From NCBI GenBank assembly GCA_023426245.1, contig JAFABB010000003.1, positions 1 through 64,000 of the forward strand: a stretch of DNA of 64,000 nucleotides, in the 5' to 3' direction. Position 1 is the first letter of the stretch. The number at the start of each line of letters is the position of its first letter. Below the pieces are notes generated by a model. The model did no database searches, was not told the origin of the DNA, and saw nothing but the letters and a program-made list of their open reading frames with translations. The DNA is from Bacillota bacterium (GTDB lineage: Bacteria; Bacillota; UBA4882; UBA8346). The translations under genes were made by a program, and so were the position numbers. Shown here piece after piece: positions 27,443-37,100 of this stretch.

Positions 27443-28474
27443 ATGACACATCATATGTATAGCGAGATTCAGGAACAACCGCGTTTGGTGCAGGAAACCG
27501 CGGTCGCCAACGAGGCTATGATTGATAAAATTGTAAATTCGATTCGGCAAAAACCCATCCATTCATCTTTCTTAGTGGCCCGAGGAACCTCTGATCATAT
27601 CGGGATCTATGCCAAATATTTGGGGGAATATTTTTTAGGATTACCCGTATGTTTGGCAGCCTCTTCCATTGTTAATTTATATCAACGGAAGCTGGATCTG
27701 TCCACTGCTTTGACAATAGCGATTTCACAGTCGGGGGAAGGACCGGATGTGATCGGCGTGGTGAAGGAAAGTAACCGGCAACAAGGGTTATCCATAGCCG
27801 TTACCAATTACCCCAATTCAAACCTGGCCAAGGAAGCCACTTATCTTTTGGACTGCCGGGCCGGAGAGGAAAAAAGTGTGGCCGCCACCAAGACCTGTAC
27901 GACTTCGATGATGGTTTTGGCCGCGCTGATTCAAAAATGGTCGGGTATCGATGGGCATCTCGAATTGATACCGCGGTTAATCAATGAGGTAATCTTGCGC
28001 TCCGATGAGATTGCTGCTAAAGTTGGACCTTTTAAGGATTCCGAAAGCTGTGTCGTTTTGGCTCGTGGATTTAATTATGCTTCAGCACTGGAAAGCGCTC
28101 TGAAAATTCAGGAGACTTGTTACGTGAATGCCCGGGGGTTTTCAACCGCCGATTTTCAACACGGACCGATTGCAATGTTGCATGAGGGGTTTCCGGTGAT
28201 TGTCTATGCTTTTAAAGGCCCGGCAATGGCCGGTACTTTGGATTTGTTGACCTATTTAAAAGAAATCGGCACCCATACTTTATTGATTACCAATGAAAAA
28301 AGTTTATTGCCGGTTTGCGCGGAGAATTTTTACATCCCGAAAGATTATCCGGAGGAGATTACTCCCTATATCTCAGTGGTATTCGGACAGCTGTTTGCCT
28401 ATTCTTTAGCTTTGGCCAAGGGACTGGATCCCGATACTCCCCGGGGGCTTCGAAAAGTAACAAAGACGCTATAG
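27443..28474 (+). CDS. SIS-domain sugar isomerase/deaminase (GlmS-C/GlmD-like)
   Basis: 343 aa, two SIS domains without the glutaminase half of GlmS. Phosphosugar-binding loops: FLVARGTSDHIG (about 43-54), AISQSGEGPDV (about 93-103), EKSVAATKTCTTSM (about 148-161), and the late catalytic-like ADFQHGPIAM. Such stand-alone proteins interconvert glucosamine-6-phosphate and fructose-6-phosphate, releasing ammonia, as for archaeal GlmD and NagB-II. It lies between the GH3 and the kinase genes, fitting amino-sugar breakdown. The start is ATG 27443; ATG 27455 is also possible. Confidence 0.85.
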   Translation: MTHHMYSEIQEQPRLVQETAVANEAMIDKIVNSIRQKPIHSSFLVARGTSDHIGIYAKYLGEYFLGLPVCLAASSIVNLYQRKLDLSTALTIAISQSGEGPDVIGVVKESNRQQGLSIAVTNYPNSNLAKEATYLLDCRAGEEKSVAATKTCTTSMMVLAALIQKWSGIDGHLELIPRLINEVILRSDEIAAKVGPFKDSESCVVLARGFNYASALESALKIQETCYVNARGFSTADFQHGPIAMLHEGFPVIVYAFKGPAMAGTLDLLTYLKEIGTHTLLITNEKSLLPVCAENFYIPKDYPEEITPYISVVFGQLFAYSLALAKGLDPDTPRGLRKVTKTL

Positions 28475-28490
28475 GGTAAAAGGAGAATGG

Positions 28491-29918
28491 ATGATGAGTA
28501 CCACGATCGGTGAAATTCGACCCAAAATGATTCCGGTGCTGGATCCCGATTTTGTTCCGGCGGTTTTAGAAAATAAAGCATTTTCCGATGCCGTGGAAAA
28601 AAGCGGCCAAGGGACCCCGGTGATGATTGGCTTGGAAAGGGATCAACATCAGGTGAGGGTTTTGAATACGGAAGTATTTCCCGAAGACCAAGATATGGAT
28701 GAGTGCAATTTTTCCCACATCGAACGGCTAATCAAGACGCTTTTATGGATTCATGGCGGTTGGAAGATAAGTTTTTACGGCCCCCGGAAACTGTTTCAGC
28801 AAATTAAGCAAGCCTATTCCCAGGGTGGTAGCAGGGATTTCGACGCTGGGTTTATGAGCCGCGTCTATGAGAAAGAGTTTGTAGTCGAATGGATCGGCGA
28901 GGAATCCCAATTCCCAAAAGCATTTGAAAAGACCGAAACTCTTGGAGGATCTTTGGATGGTTACAGGATTGGTTTTGATGCCGGCGGCAGCGACCGGAAA
29001 GTGGCAGCCCTGGACGATGGTAAAGTAGTTTTTAGTGAAGAAGTGATTTGGCATCCCAAGACTCAAAGCGATCCCGATTATCATTACCGGGAAATCAGGG
29101 CGGCTATCGAAAAGGCCGCCGGTTTCCTGCCGAGGGTCGATGGGATCGGGGTTAGTTCCGCCGGAATTTATGTCAACAACCGGACCATGGTGGCCTCCCT
29201 CTTTAATAAGGTACCAAGGGATTTATTTGATAAAAAGATCAAAGATATTTATGGAAGAATCGCTTCGGACTTGGGAGATATTCCAATTCAAGTCCGCAAC
29301 GATGGCGATGTTACAGCCCTTGCAGGCGCCATGTCCCTGGAAGATAATAAGATTTTAGGAATCGCCATGGGAACCAGCGAGGCTGCGGGATATATTGATG
29401 GCGCCGGAAATATTACCGGTTGGCTCAACGAGTTGGCTTTTGTCCCGGTTGACTTGAACACCGGGGCGGCAGTCGATGAGTGGTCCGGAGACTATGGCTG
29501 CGGAGTCAAATATTTTTCCCAGGATGGAGTGATTCGTCTGGCGCCTGAGGCTGGGATTGAACTCGATCAAAACCTGACACCCGCCGAAAAACTGAAAGTC
29601 GTTCAAGAATTGATGAAGAAGTTGGATCCACGGGCGAAAAAGATTTATGAAACCCTTGGCTGTTATTTGGGTTATTCCCTTGCCTATTACGCATCCTTTT
29701 ATTCCCTTAAACATGTGTTGATCTTGGGAAGGGTTACTTCAGGGGCAGGTGGAGAGATTATTTTAAACATGGCCCGTGAAGTCCTTAAAAATGAGTTTCC
29801 GGAACTGGCAAATGGTATTACGCTTCACTTGCCGGATGAAAATGACCGCCGGGTTGGTCAGGCAATCGCTGCCGCCAGTTTACCGGTATTACGCTTAGAA
29901 AAGGAGTCTTCGAAATGA
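28491..29918 (+). CDS. ROK-like sugar kinase with a novel N-terminal domain
   Basis: 475 aa. Residues about 158-470 form an actin-fold kinase: phosphate-1 loop GFDAGGSDRK (Asp163), GIGVSSAGIYV, RNDGDVTALAGA and the late GRVTSGAGGEI. The ROK zinc CxCGxxGC is absent. The first 155 residues (HIERLIKTLLWIHGGWKISFYG) do not resemble any kinase part I know. It probably phosphorylates glucosamine or GlcNAc. RBS AGGAG; ATG 28491 or 28494. Its stop overlaps the deacetylase start by four bases, so the two are coupled. Confidence 0.75.
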   Translation: MMSTTIGEIRPKMIPVLDPDFVPAVLENKAFSDAVEKSGQGTPVMIGLERDQHQVRVLNTEVFPEDQDMDECNFSHIERLIKTLLWIHGGWKISFYGPRKLFQQIKQAYSQGGSRDFDAGFMSRVYEKEFVVEWIGEESQFPKAFEKTETLGGSLDGYRIGFDAGGSDRKVAALDDGKVVFSEEVIWHPKTQSDPDYHYREIRAAIEKAAGFLPRVDGIGVSSAGIYVNNRTMVASLFNKVPRDLFDKKIKDIYGRIASDLGDIPIQVRNDGDVTALAGAMSLEDNKILGIAMGTSEAAGYIDGAGNITGWLNELAFVPVDLNTGAAVDEWSGDYGCGVKYFSQDGVIRLAPEAGIELDQNLTPAEKLKVVQELMKKLDPRAKKIYETLGCYLGYSLAYYASFYSLKHVLILGRVTSGAGGEIILNMAREVLKNEFPELANGITLHLPDENDRRVGQAIAAASLPVLRLEKESSK

Positions 29919-30763
29919 AGTTACATAAAACAGGAGCCGAAATCTTCGTTCCGGATGGGAAATCCGCTGAGGATGCCATAAAACGCACAACCGTGATGGC
30001 TATTTCCGCTCATCAGGACGATATCGAATTTATGGCCCTGGATGGTATCTTAAAATGTTTCGGTAGTGAAAAAGAATGGTTTACCGGTGTGGTGCTTACC
30101 AATGGGGCCGGGAGCGCGCGCAGCGGTATTTACGCCGATTATACCGATGAGGCCATGCAAAAAGTCAGAAAACTGGAACAGAAAAAAGCCGCTTTTGTCG
30201 GTGAATATGCCGCGCAGGTGCTACTCAATTACAGCAGTTCCGAGGTGAAAAATGCTGAAGAACGCCATGCCATAGAGGATTTAAAAGAGCTACTCCAGGA
30301 TGCCCTGCCCAAAGTGATTTATACCCATAACCTGGCCGATAAACACGAGACTCACGTTGCTACCGGATTAAAAGTATTGCGTGCCATCCGGGAACTTTCT
30401 CGGGAAATGCGCCCGCAAAAATTATACGGTTGTGAAGTATGGCGCGACCTGGATTGGCTCGCCGATGACAAGAAAGTGGTTTTTGATCTCAGTGAGCATG
30501 AAAATCTGGGCCAATCTCTGGCAGGAGTTTTTGACTCTCAGATTTGCGGTGGAAAAAGGTATGATTTAGCCATTATGGGACGCCGCAGGGCACATGCTAC
30601 TTTTTCGGCTTCCCATGCAGTAGATACAGCAAGCGCATTAAGTTATGCCATGGATTTAACACCCCTCATTCAAAATGATCAGCTTGATGTGGCTGAGTTT
30701 GTCATCCATTCCATTCATGAGTTCGCTCAAGATGTTACAACGAAAATAAACCGTTTTTTCTAA
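29915..30763 (+). CDS. PIG-L/LmbE family N-acetyl sugar deacetylase
   Basis: 282 aa. The zinc motif is AHQDD (32-36; the family norm is AHPDD), with HETH at 144-147 giving the other ligand. It removes acetyl from N-acetylglucosaminyl compounds; known members include MshB, PIG-L, BshB and archaeal diacetylchitobiose deacetylase. It overlaps the ROK-like kinase gene by ATGA, so deacetylation and phosphorylation are likely consecutive steps. No nagA-type deacetylase is seen in this window. Confidence 0.85.
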   Translation: MKLHKTGAEIFVPDGKSAEDAIKRTTVMAISAHQDDIEFMALDGILKCFGSEKEWFTGVVLTNGAGSARSGIYADYTDEAMQKVRKLEQKKAAFVGEYAAQVLLNYSSSEVKNAEERHAIEDLKELLQDALPKVIYTHNLADKHETHVATGLKVLRAIRELSREMRPQKLYGCEVWRDLDWLADDKKVVFDLSEHENLGQSLAGVFDSQICGGKRYDLAIMGRRRAHATFSASHAVDTASALSYAMDLTPLIQNDQLDVAEFVIHSIHEFAQDVTTKINRFF

Positions 30764-31089
30764 GCCATCGAAAGATGCCTCCAAAAAATCGATGATTCCA
30801 TCTCTTATGGTAAAAAGGGAGATGGAATCCGGCAGAGAACTTTTTTTCACATTGAACAAAACTCCTTGGCCTGTTTGTATGAACACGATGGGTTACTCTG
30901 ACATCTCGTCGGAATTAAGATAAAGATATCAATCAGAGGTTAAACCCGTACTTTGAAAGGAGGGATGGAGATAGGGAAAATTTTTGACCCAACCTGAAGG
31001 CTTGGCGGCGGATCAGGTTGGGAATACCAGACAGAGGGACTCTGTCAAACGTATTATCCTCATTTTAAATCTAAGGAGGTTTTTAATCA
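30764..31089. promoter_or_regulatory. Long leader of the porin gene with three stem-loops
   Basis: It holds GATTCCATCTC/GAGATGGAATC (30794-30804 with 30819-30829), the perfect CCCAACCTGA/TCAGGTTGGG (30988-30997 with 31013-31022), and GACAGAG/CTCTGTC (31030-31046). The last two lie in what is probably the 5' untranslated region of the porin mRNA. They could control its stability or translation. No known riboswitch core was recognised. Confidence 0.5.
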
Positions 31090-32148
31090 ATGAAAAAAAT
31101 GATCCTTTTATTAACTGTCGTTCTGTTGATGACTGTCACTGTCCCAGCGTTTGCCGGGGATTGGAAATTCAGTGGGTGGTTTGATACCGAGAATACTACG
31201 GGTAAATCATATGATGGTTCAGACGTTCATGAGTATGCGCTACAGGTACGCTTGGGCGCCTTCAATCAAATTGCTGATGATTTAAGCGCAACACTTCAAC
31301 TTGGGGTTAAATCATATTATGGAAAATGTAACCCTTCAATTGATGTTACAGACGATAACGGCACAGAAAAAACAACAACAAATTATCCCCTTGGTATTTC
31401 GGCAGATTACGTGCAAGCCAGACTCGCTTATGTTACTTATACTCCTAATGATAAGACTGGTTTTAGTACTGGTAAACAGGCATTTTGGATGGCTAATGGC
31501 TTGTTGATGGATGATTTTATTATTGGCGTCAGCGGAAATTATAAATTCAACAGCACAACAAGTTTATGGGGCTTTACAGGACGCTATCAAGGTAACGGAG
31601 GTAGCAGTCGAGATCAAATCGTAAGCGGCTTAAGTTTGGAAGATACCAATCTGGCTGGATTTGACCTTGGTTTCCATTACCTGATCAGTGACGGGGCAGT
31701 ACAAGGATTAGATGCAACAATGGATCAAAGTTCGATCGCTGCCTTTACAGTCGGATACAATATTCTTCCTAAATTGAATTTACAATTGGGTTATGCAACT
31801 CAAACCAGTCTTTCATCGACTGTTAAAGATAAAATTACAGGTGATGAAACCTCCGATTGCAAAAAATTTCAAATCTATTATAATGGTATCCCTAAAACCG
31901 ATTTGTTCCTTCAATACTGGAATAGCGGCGGCTATATGTACTGGCCTACTGAGAACGGCGATCATATGACCTGGTGGGGTCATGAGTATGGCGGACAAGG
32001 ATTTTCCGGAATTCGTTTGATTGCTGGCTATAATTTGACGAATAATATATACTTAACTGCTGCTTACGGCAAATATTCTCCCTTGAATAAGCTTCCCAGC
32101 CAAGAAGATGCCACCAAAATTACTGGTGAGATAACAGTAAGTTATTAG
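31090..32148 (+). CDS. Outer-membrane porin-like beta-barrel
   Basis: 352 aa. A signal peptide (1-22, cut after AFA) precedes alternating amphipathic strands throughout (DLSATLQLGVKSYYG, KLNLQLGYATQTSL, GIRLIAGYNLTNNIYLTAAYGKYSP). The last residue is aromatic (ITVSY), the sorting signal of outer-membrane barrels. It probably lets oligosaccharides into the periplasm. RBS is AGGAGG. Its place after the amino-sugar genes suggests a chito-oligosaccharide porin (inference). Confidence 0.82.
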   Translation: MKKMILLLTVVLLMTVTVPAFAGDWKFSGWFDTENTTGKSYDGSDVHEYALQVRLGAFNQIADDLSATLQLGVKSYYGKCNPSIDVTDDNGTEKTTTNYPLGISADYVQARLAYVTYTPNDKTGFSTGKQAFWMANGLLMDDFIIGVSGNYKFNSTTSLWGFTGRYQGNGGSSRDQIVSGLSLEDTNLAGFDLGFHYLISDGAVQGLDATMDQSSIAAFTVGYNILPKLNLQLGYATQTSLSSTVKDKITGDETSDCKKFQIYYNGIPKTDLFLQYWNSGGYMYWPTENGDHMTWWGHEYGGQGFSGIRLIAGYNLTNNIYLTAAYGKYSPLNKLPSQEDATKITGEITVSY

Positions 32149-32162
32149 TCTTCATTTTAATG

Positions 32163-32197
32163 TTCAACCTTATAGGCAAGTTGCCTATAAGGTTGAA
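32163..32197 (+). terminator. Long stem after the porin gene
   Basis: A perfect 17-bp stem, TTCAACCTTATAGGCAA/TTGCCTATAAGGTTGAA, around one base. The tail is T-poor. It lies in the convergent gap with the chitinase gene. Confidence 0.7.
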
Positions 32198-32214
32198 TTA
32201 TATTGATAATTATG

Positions 32215-32249
32215 TAAAAAAACTGTCTTAATTAAGACTCTTAAGACAG
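32215..32249 (-). terminator. Minus-strand terminator for the chitinase gene
   Basis: On the minus strand CTGTCTTAA pairs with TTAAGACAG and is followed by seven T or more. Confidence 0.8.
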
Positions 32250-32271
32250 CCCTTGAAAAATTTGTGAAAGT

Positions 32272-33543
32272 TTAATGGAATAGTTTATTATAAATGGTAT
32301 TGGTTAATGTAAATTGCTTATCATCCCCGTCGATCTCCCAGATCATTGCGCCCCCCAGATGATTGGCATTGATATAATCGCATTTTTCTGCCACGGAAAC
32401 TTCGTCATCGTAAGACCACATCTCCCCGAGGCTTTGGTTATAAAGCCAGGGAACTTTGGAGACTTCATCCCGGTATTTTTTCCAACCTTGGGTTGTCTCG
32501 TAATCTTTCAGTTTAAAATAGGGTGTATTACCACCGGCCAGCGGGGGTTCATCCCAGAGCCCGTAAGGGGATCCGCTGTTGCGGGCAAATAACCCATCGG
32601 TTCCGGAATCAGTCGCTAACCCTTTCCAACCATGACCATAGTAGGGGATGCCAAGATTCAGCATATTGGCCGGAATGCCATGCTTTTTAATAAGATATTG
32701 AATGGCGTAATGAATGTTGTAATGATTCTTAATATCCACCGGAGATGTATCCGAGGGATCGGCCGGGTTGGCATAAAGAGCAGAATGGTGGTTGGTAAAT
32801 TGGTCCGAAGCGCCATGCATATCGTAAGTCATCACATTAAGGTAAGTTACATATTTGCTAATTTCCTGAAGGTCAAGTAAATCCAGTTTATCGCAGCCGC
32901 AAGGAATTGCGATAGACAGTAGTTTATCTTTAAGGTCATGGTTATCGAGGGTCTCACGAAGTGTCTTAAGCATCAAAGTATAATTCTCCCTATCTTCCGG
33001 TCCGCCGGGACAACCTAAATCGTTTTTATCCCGGGGATCCGGTAGCCTGTTGATTCCAGGATATTCCCAATCGATATCAAACCCTGATATCCATTTGTTT
33101 TGTTTAAGATAATTGGCACAGCTATCGGCGAAAATCCGGCGTCCTTGTTCGGTGGCAGCCATTGTATGAAAATGATTGCCCATCGTCCACCCGCCAACCG
33201 ATATCAGAAACTTCACGTTGGGGTGTTTTTTAATATAGTAAGCAAAATTGGTTAAATGGCCTTTAACACCGCCATAGATTACTTGGGAATCCGCCCTAGG
33301 GTCGGTTTGATCCAATTTAAAATGATTATTAACGGTGAAAAACGCATAATTAACGTGAGTAATCTTCTCCCAGGGTATTTTGGAAGCTTCAAAGTTTTGA
33401 TGTACCGGTTGATAGCCGGACCAGTTTGTAAAATAGATTATAAATCTTTTCTGAGGATTTTCGGTTTTTGCGGGGATGTGGCCGGTAGAAAGGAAAGTCA
33501 TCAGTAATGAGTTATAAAGGGAGATTTTAGGGATCTTTTTCAT
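32272..33543 (-). CDS. Secreted GH18 chitinase
   Basis: 423 aa. A short N-terminal signal-like helix (1-25) leads directly into the GH18 barrel: FIIYFTNWSGYQP, FLISVGGWTMG and the catalytic SGFDIDWEYPG with acid Glu160. Asp156 and Asp158 of DxxDxDxE are kept, but the first Asp is Ser153, which may slow the enzyme. Later YLNVMTYDMHGA and the closing GGAMIWEIDGDD are typical. It cuts chitin chains outside the cytoplasm. RBS is GGAGGAG. Convergent with the porin gene. Confidence 0.92.
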   Translation of the reverse strand: MKKIPKISLYNSLLMTFLSTGHIPAKTENPQKRFIIYFTNWSGYQPVHQNFEASKIPWEKITHVNYAFFTVNNHFKLDQTDPRADSQVIYGGVKGHLTNFAYYIKKHPNVKFLISVGGWTMGNHFHTMAATEQGRRIFADSCANYLKQNKWISGFDIDWEYPGINRLPDPRDKNDLGCPGGPEDRENYTLMLKTLRETLDNHDLKDKLLSIAIPCGCDKLDLLDLQEISKYVTYLNVMTYDMHGASDQFTNHHSALYANPADPSDTSPVDIKNHYNIHYAIQYLIKKHGIPANMLNLGIPYYGHGWKGLATDSGTDGLFARNSGSPYGLWDEPPLAGGNTPYFKLKDYETTQGWKKYRDEVSKVPWLYNQSLGEMWSYDDEVSVAEKCDYINANHLGGAMIWEIDGDDKQFTLTNTIYNKLFH

Positions 33544-34112
33544 ATTTCTCCTCCTTCACAAAATAAACACTCATTCGATTAACGCCATTTTTCCAGTTGT
33601 AAGCCGGGAAGAGGTGCTTCTTGTTTTATTACCGGAGTTTTGCTGTAAATGCAGTAAAATGCTTAGAAGCATTTTGTTGTTATGGATTGATTTCAATATG
33701 AAAAAAAGTAAACTTAAAAAAATGTTTCAGAGGTTCCTGTTATTGAGTGGAAATTAGTTTCATTAAGCTGTGGGAATAATGGTGTAAAAATCTGTTTCAT
33801 GGAGTATGGAGGCGACGGACATACTGCTGATGGCAGTATGAGAAACGACTCTTTCAATATATCAATGAAGCTGACTATTGTCAAGGAGCCCATTGATTTC
33901 TTTTATAAAAAATTTGAACATGAGGAGTCGCAAAAGGCAAGATTCTCCAGGGGTGTTTAATTTTTTGTAAAAGATCTTTTAGAACAATATAAAATAAGGT
34001 ATTATAGTGGAGGTAATATTTTAAATATAGGAATAAGATCTATTCCTGTGTATCAATTACCATAATTTTCTAATCACGATTCTGTTTAAAATAAATTTGA
34101 GGAGGAACGTTT
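33544..34112. other. Intergenic region upstream of chitinase and nifJ (divergent)
   Basis: It should hold both promoters. Hairpins AAAATGCTT/AAGCATTTT (33656-33675) and CATACTGC/GCAGTATG (33820-33840) are seen. A TATTAT box at 34000-34005 has only a poor -35 partner. No gene is seen. Confidence 0.45.
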
Positions 34113-37100
34113 ATGGCTAAGAAAGTCACGATTGACGGTAATACGGCTGCTGCTCATGTCGCTTATGCATTTAGCGATGTCACGGCAATTTACCCGATCA
34201 CTCCGTCGTCCCCCATGGCTGAGTCCTGTGATGACTGGGCTGCAGCAGGGCGGAAAAATTTGTTCGGACAAACAGTGAGGATTGCTGAAATGCAATCAGA
34301 AGCAGGTGCTGCAGGCGCCGTTCACGGATCGCTCGCTGCCGGCGCTCTCACCAGTACCTTTACAGCTTCTCAGGGATTGTTGCTGATGATCCCCAATATG
34401 TATAAAATCGCGGGTGAATTAATCCCCAGCGTATTCCATGTTTCTGCCAGGGCTTTAGCTGCCCATGCTTTATCAATCTTCGGTGATCATGCGGATATCA
34501 ATGCCTGCCGTCAAACCGGTTTCGCCTTACTTGCCGCCAACTCAGTCCAGGAAGTTATGGATATGGCTTTGGTTGCTCATTTGGCTACTTTAGAGAGCAG
34601 AGTGCCGTTCTTACATTTCTTCGATGGTTTCCGGACCTCTCATGAAGTCCAAAAGATTGATCAAATCGAATATGAAGATATGGCCAAGCTGGTCAATTGG
34701 GAGAAAGTCAAGGAGTTCCGCGAACGTGGTATGAACCCCGAACATCCCAATCAACGCGGTACCGCTCAAAATCCTGATATTTATTTCCAAGGCCGTGAGG
34801 CTGCCAATAAATATTATGATGCAGTTCCCGCCATTGTTGAAGAAGTCATGAAAAAGGTCAGTGCGTTGACCGGCCGCGAATACAAACCCTTCAACTATGT
34901 GGGCGCTCCCGATGCGGAACGGGTTATTATCGCAATGGGTTCCGGGTGTGAAGCCATTGAAGAGGCCGTTAACTATTTAAATAAGAAGGGTGAAAAGGTC
35001 GGCTTAATTAAAGTTCACCTCTATCGTCCTTTTGTTCCGGAATATTTACTCAAAGTGTTGCCGAAGTCCGTCAAGAAGATCGCCGTGCTGGATCGGACCA
35101 AAGAGCCCGGCTCCCTCGGTGAACCTTTATATGAAGATATTTGTACCATGTTTATGGAGAAAAAAGAAACCCCGGTTATCGTAGGCGGCCGTTATGGACT
35201 GGGTTCCAAAGAATTCAATCCTTCGATGGTGAAAGCAATCTATGACAACTTGGCTTTGGGCCAGCCCAAGAACCACTTTACGGTCGGTATCAATGACGAT
35301 GTAACCCATACTTCCCTGGAGGTTAAAGAATCGATCGACGCCGCTCCGGAAGGGGTTCACCGTTGCAAATTCTTCGGCCTTGGTTCCGATGGTACCGTCG
35401 GCGCCAACAAGAATTCCATCAAAATCATTGGTGACAACACCGATATGTACGCCCAGGGTTATTTCGTATACGACTCCAAGAAGTCGGGCGGAATCACCAT
35501 TTCCCACTTGCGTTTCGGCAAAGCTCCGATTCAATCGACCTATTTGATTGACCAGGCCGAATTAATCGCATGTCACAATCCTTCTTACGTCACCCGTTAC
35601 GATGTACTGGACGGTATTAAAGAAGGCGGTATTTTCCTGTTGAATTCTCCCTGGACCCTGGCTGAAATGGAAGAGAAATTACCGGCCAGCATGAAACAAA
35701 CCATCGCCAAAAAGAAAGTCCGTTTTTATAATATCGATGCTGTTAAAATCGCTTCCGAGGTTGGTTTGGGCGGTAGAATCAATGCGGTAATGCAGGCTGC
35801 TTTCTTCAAAATCGCCGATATTATTCCGGTTGAGAAAGCATTTGAATATATCAAATACGCCATCAAGAAAACCTACGGTAAGAAAGGCGATAAGATCGTT
35901 AATATGAATATCGCCGCCGTGGATCGCGCTGCTGAAGCTTTGGAAGAAATCAAATACCCGGCTTCATGGGCTACCGCAACCACTGGCGCCGTGATTCCGG
36001 AAGAAGATGTTCCCGAGTATGTGAAAAATGTCATTAAACCGATCCTTCGTCAGGAAGGCGACAAACTCCCGGTCAGCGCATTATCTCCGGATGGAACCGT
36101 GCCGGTTGGGACCACCAAGTTTGAAAAACGCGGTATCGCCATTAATGTCCCGGTATGGACCCCGGAAACCTGTATCCAATGTAATCAATGTTCCTTTGTC
36201 TGTCCGCATGCCGCTATTCAACCGTATCTGATTAAATCGGATTCGATCGGCCAGGCTCCGGAGGGATTTAAGACCAAAGCCGCCACGGGTAAAGAATTTG
36301 CCGGATACGAATTTAGAATGCAGGTATCGCCGCTGGATTGTTCGGGTTGCGGCAACTGCGCCGACATTTGCCCGGCTAAAGAAAAACCGTTACAAATGAT
36401 GAAGCTGGAAGAAGTGGCTGAGAAAGAGTCCGAATACTACAACTTCTCAATGGCTCAACCCATTCCGAATATCGACATTAATGCGGAAACCGTAAAAGGC
36501 AGCCAGTTTAAGAGGCCGTTGTTTGAATTCTCCGGCGCTTGCGCTGGTTGCGGTGAAACCCCATATGTCAAATTAATTACCCAGCTCTTTGGAGATCGGA
36601 TGATGATCGCCAATGCTACGGGATGTTCCTCCATTTATGGCGGAAGCGCGCCGACCAATCCTTATACCACCAATGAAAAAGGCCATGGTCCGGCTTGGGC
36701 GAACTCCCTCTTTGAGGATAACGCTGAATTCGGTTACGGTATGAATTTGGCAATGACCCAGCGCCGCAAGAAATTGGCTGATTTGGTCGAACAAGCCAAA
36801 GCCAGTGTATCGGGAGATATGGCCACCGCTTTTGGTGAATGGCTGGAAGGTAAAGATGACGCAGTGCTTTCTCAGAAAGCCGGCGATAAAATCAAAGCCC
36901 TTATCGACCAGGAAGCCGCCAAGGCCAGCGGGGATGCAAAAGCTGTTCTAACTGAGATTGCCGGTATGAAAGACCTTTATACCAAGAAATCCATCTGGAT
37001 CTTCGGTGGTGACGGTTGGGCTTACGATATCGGTTATGGCGGGTTGGACCATGTATTGGCCTCCGGTGAGGATGTCAACGTTTTGGTGATGGATACCGAG

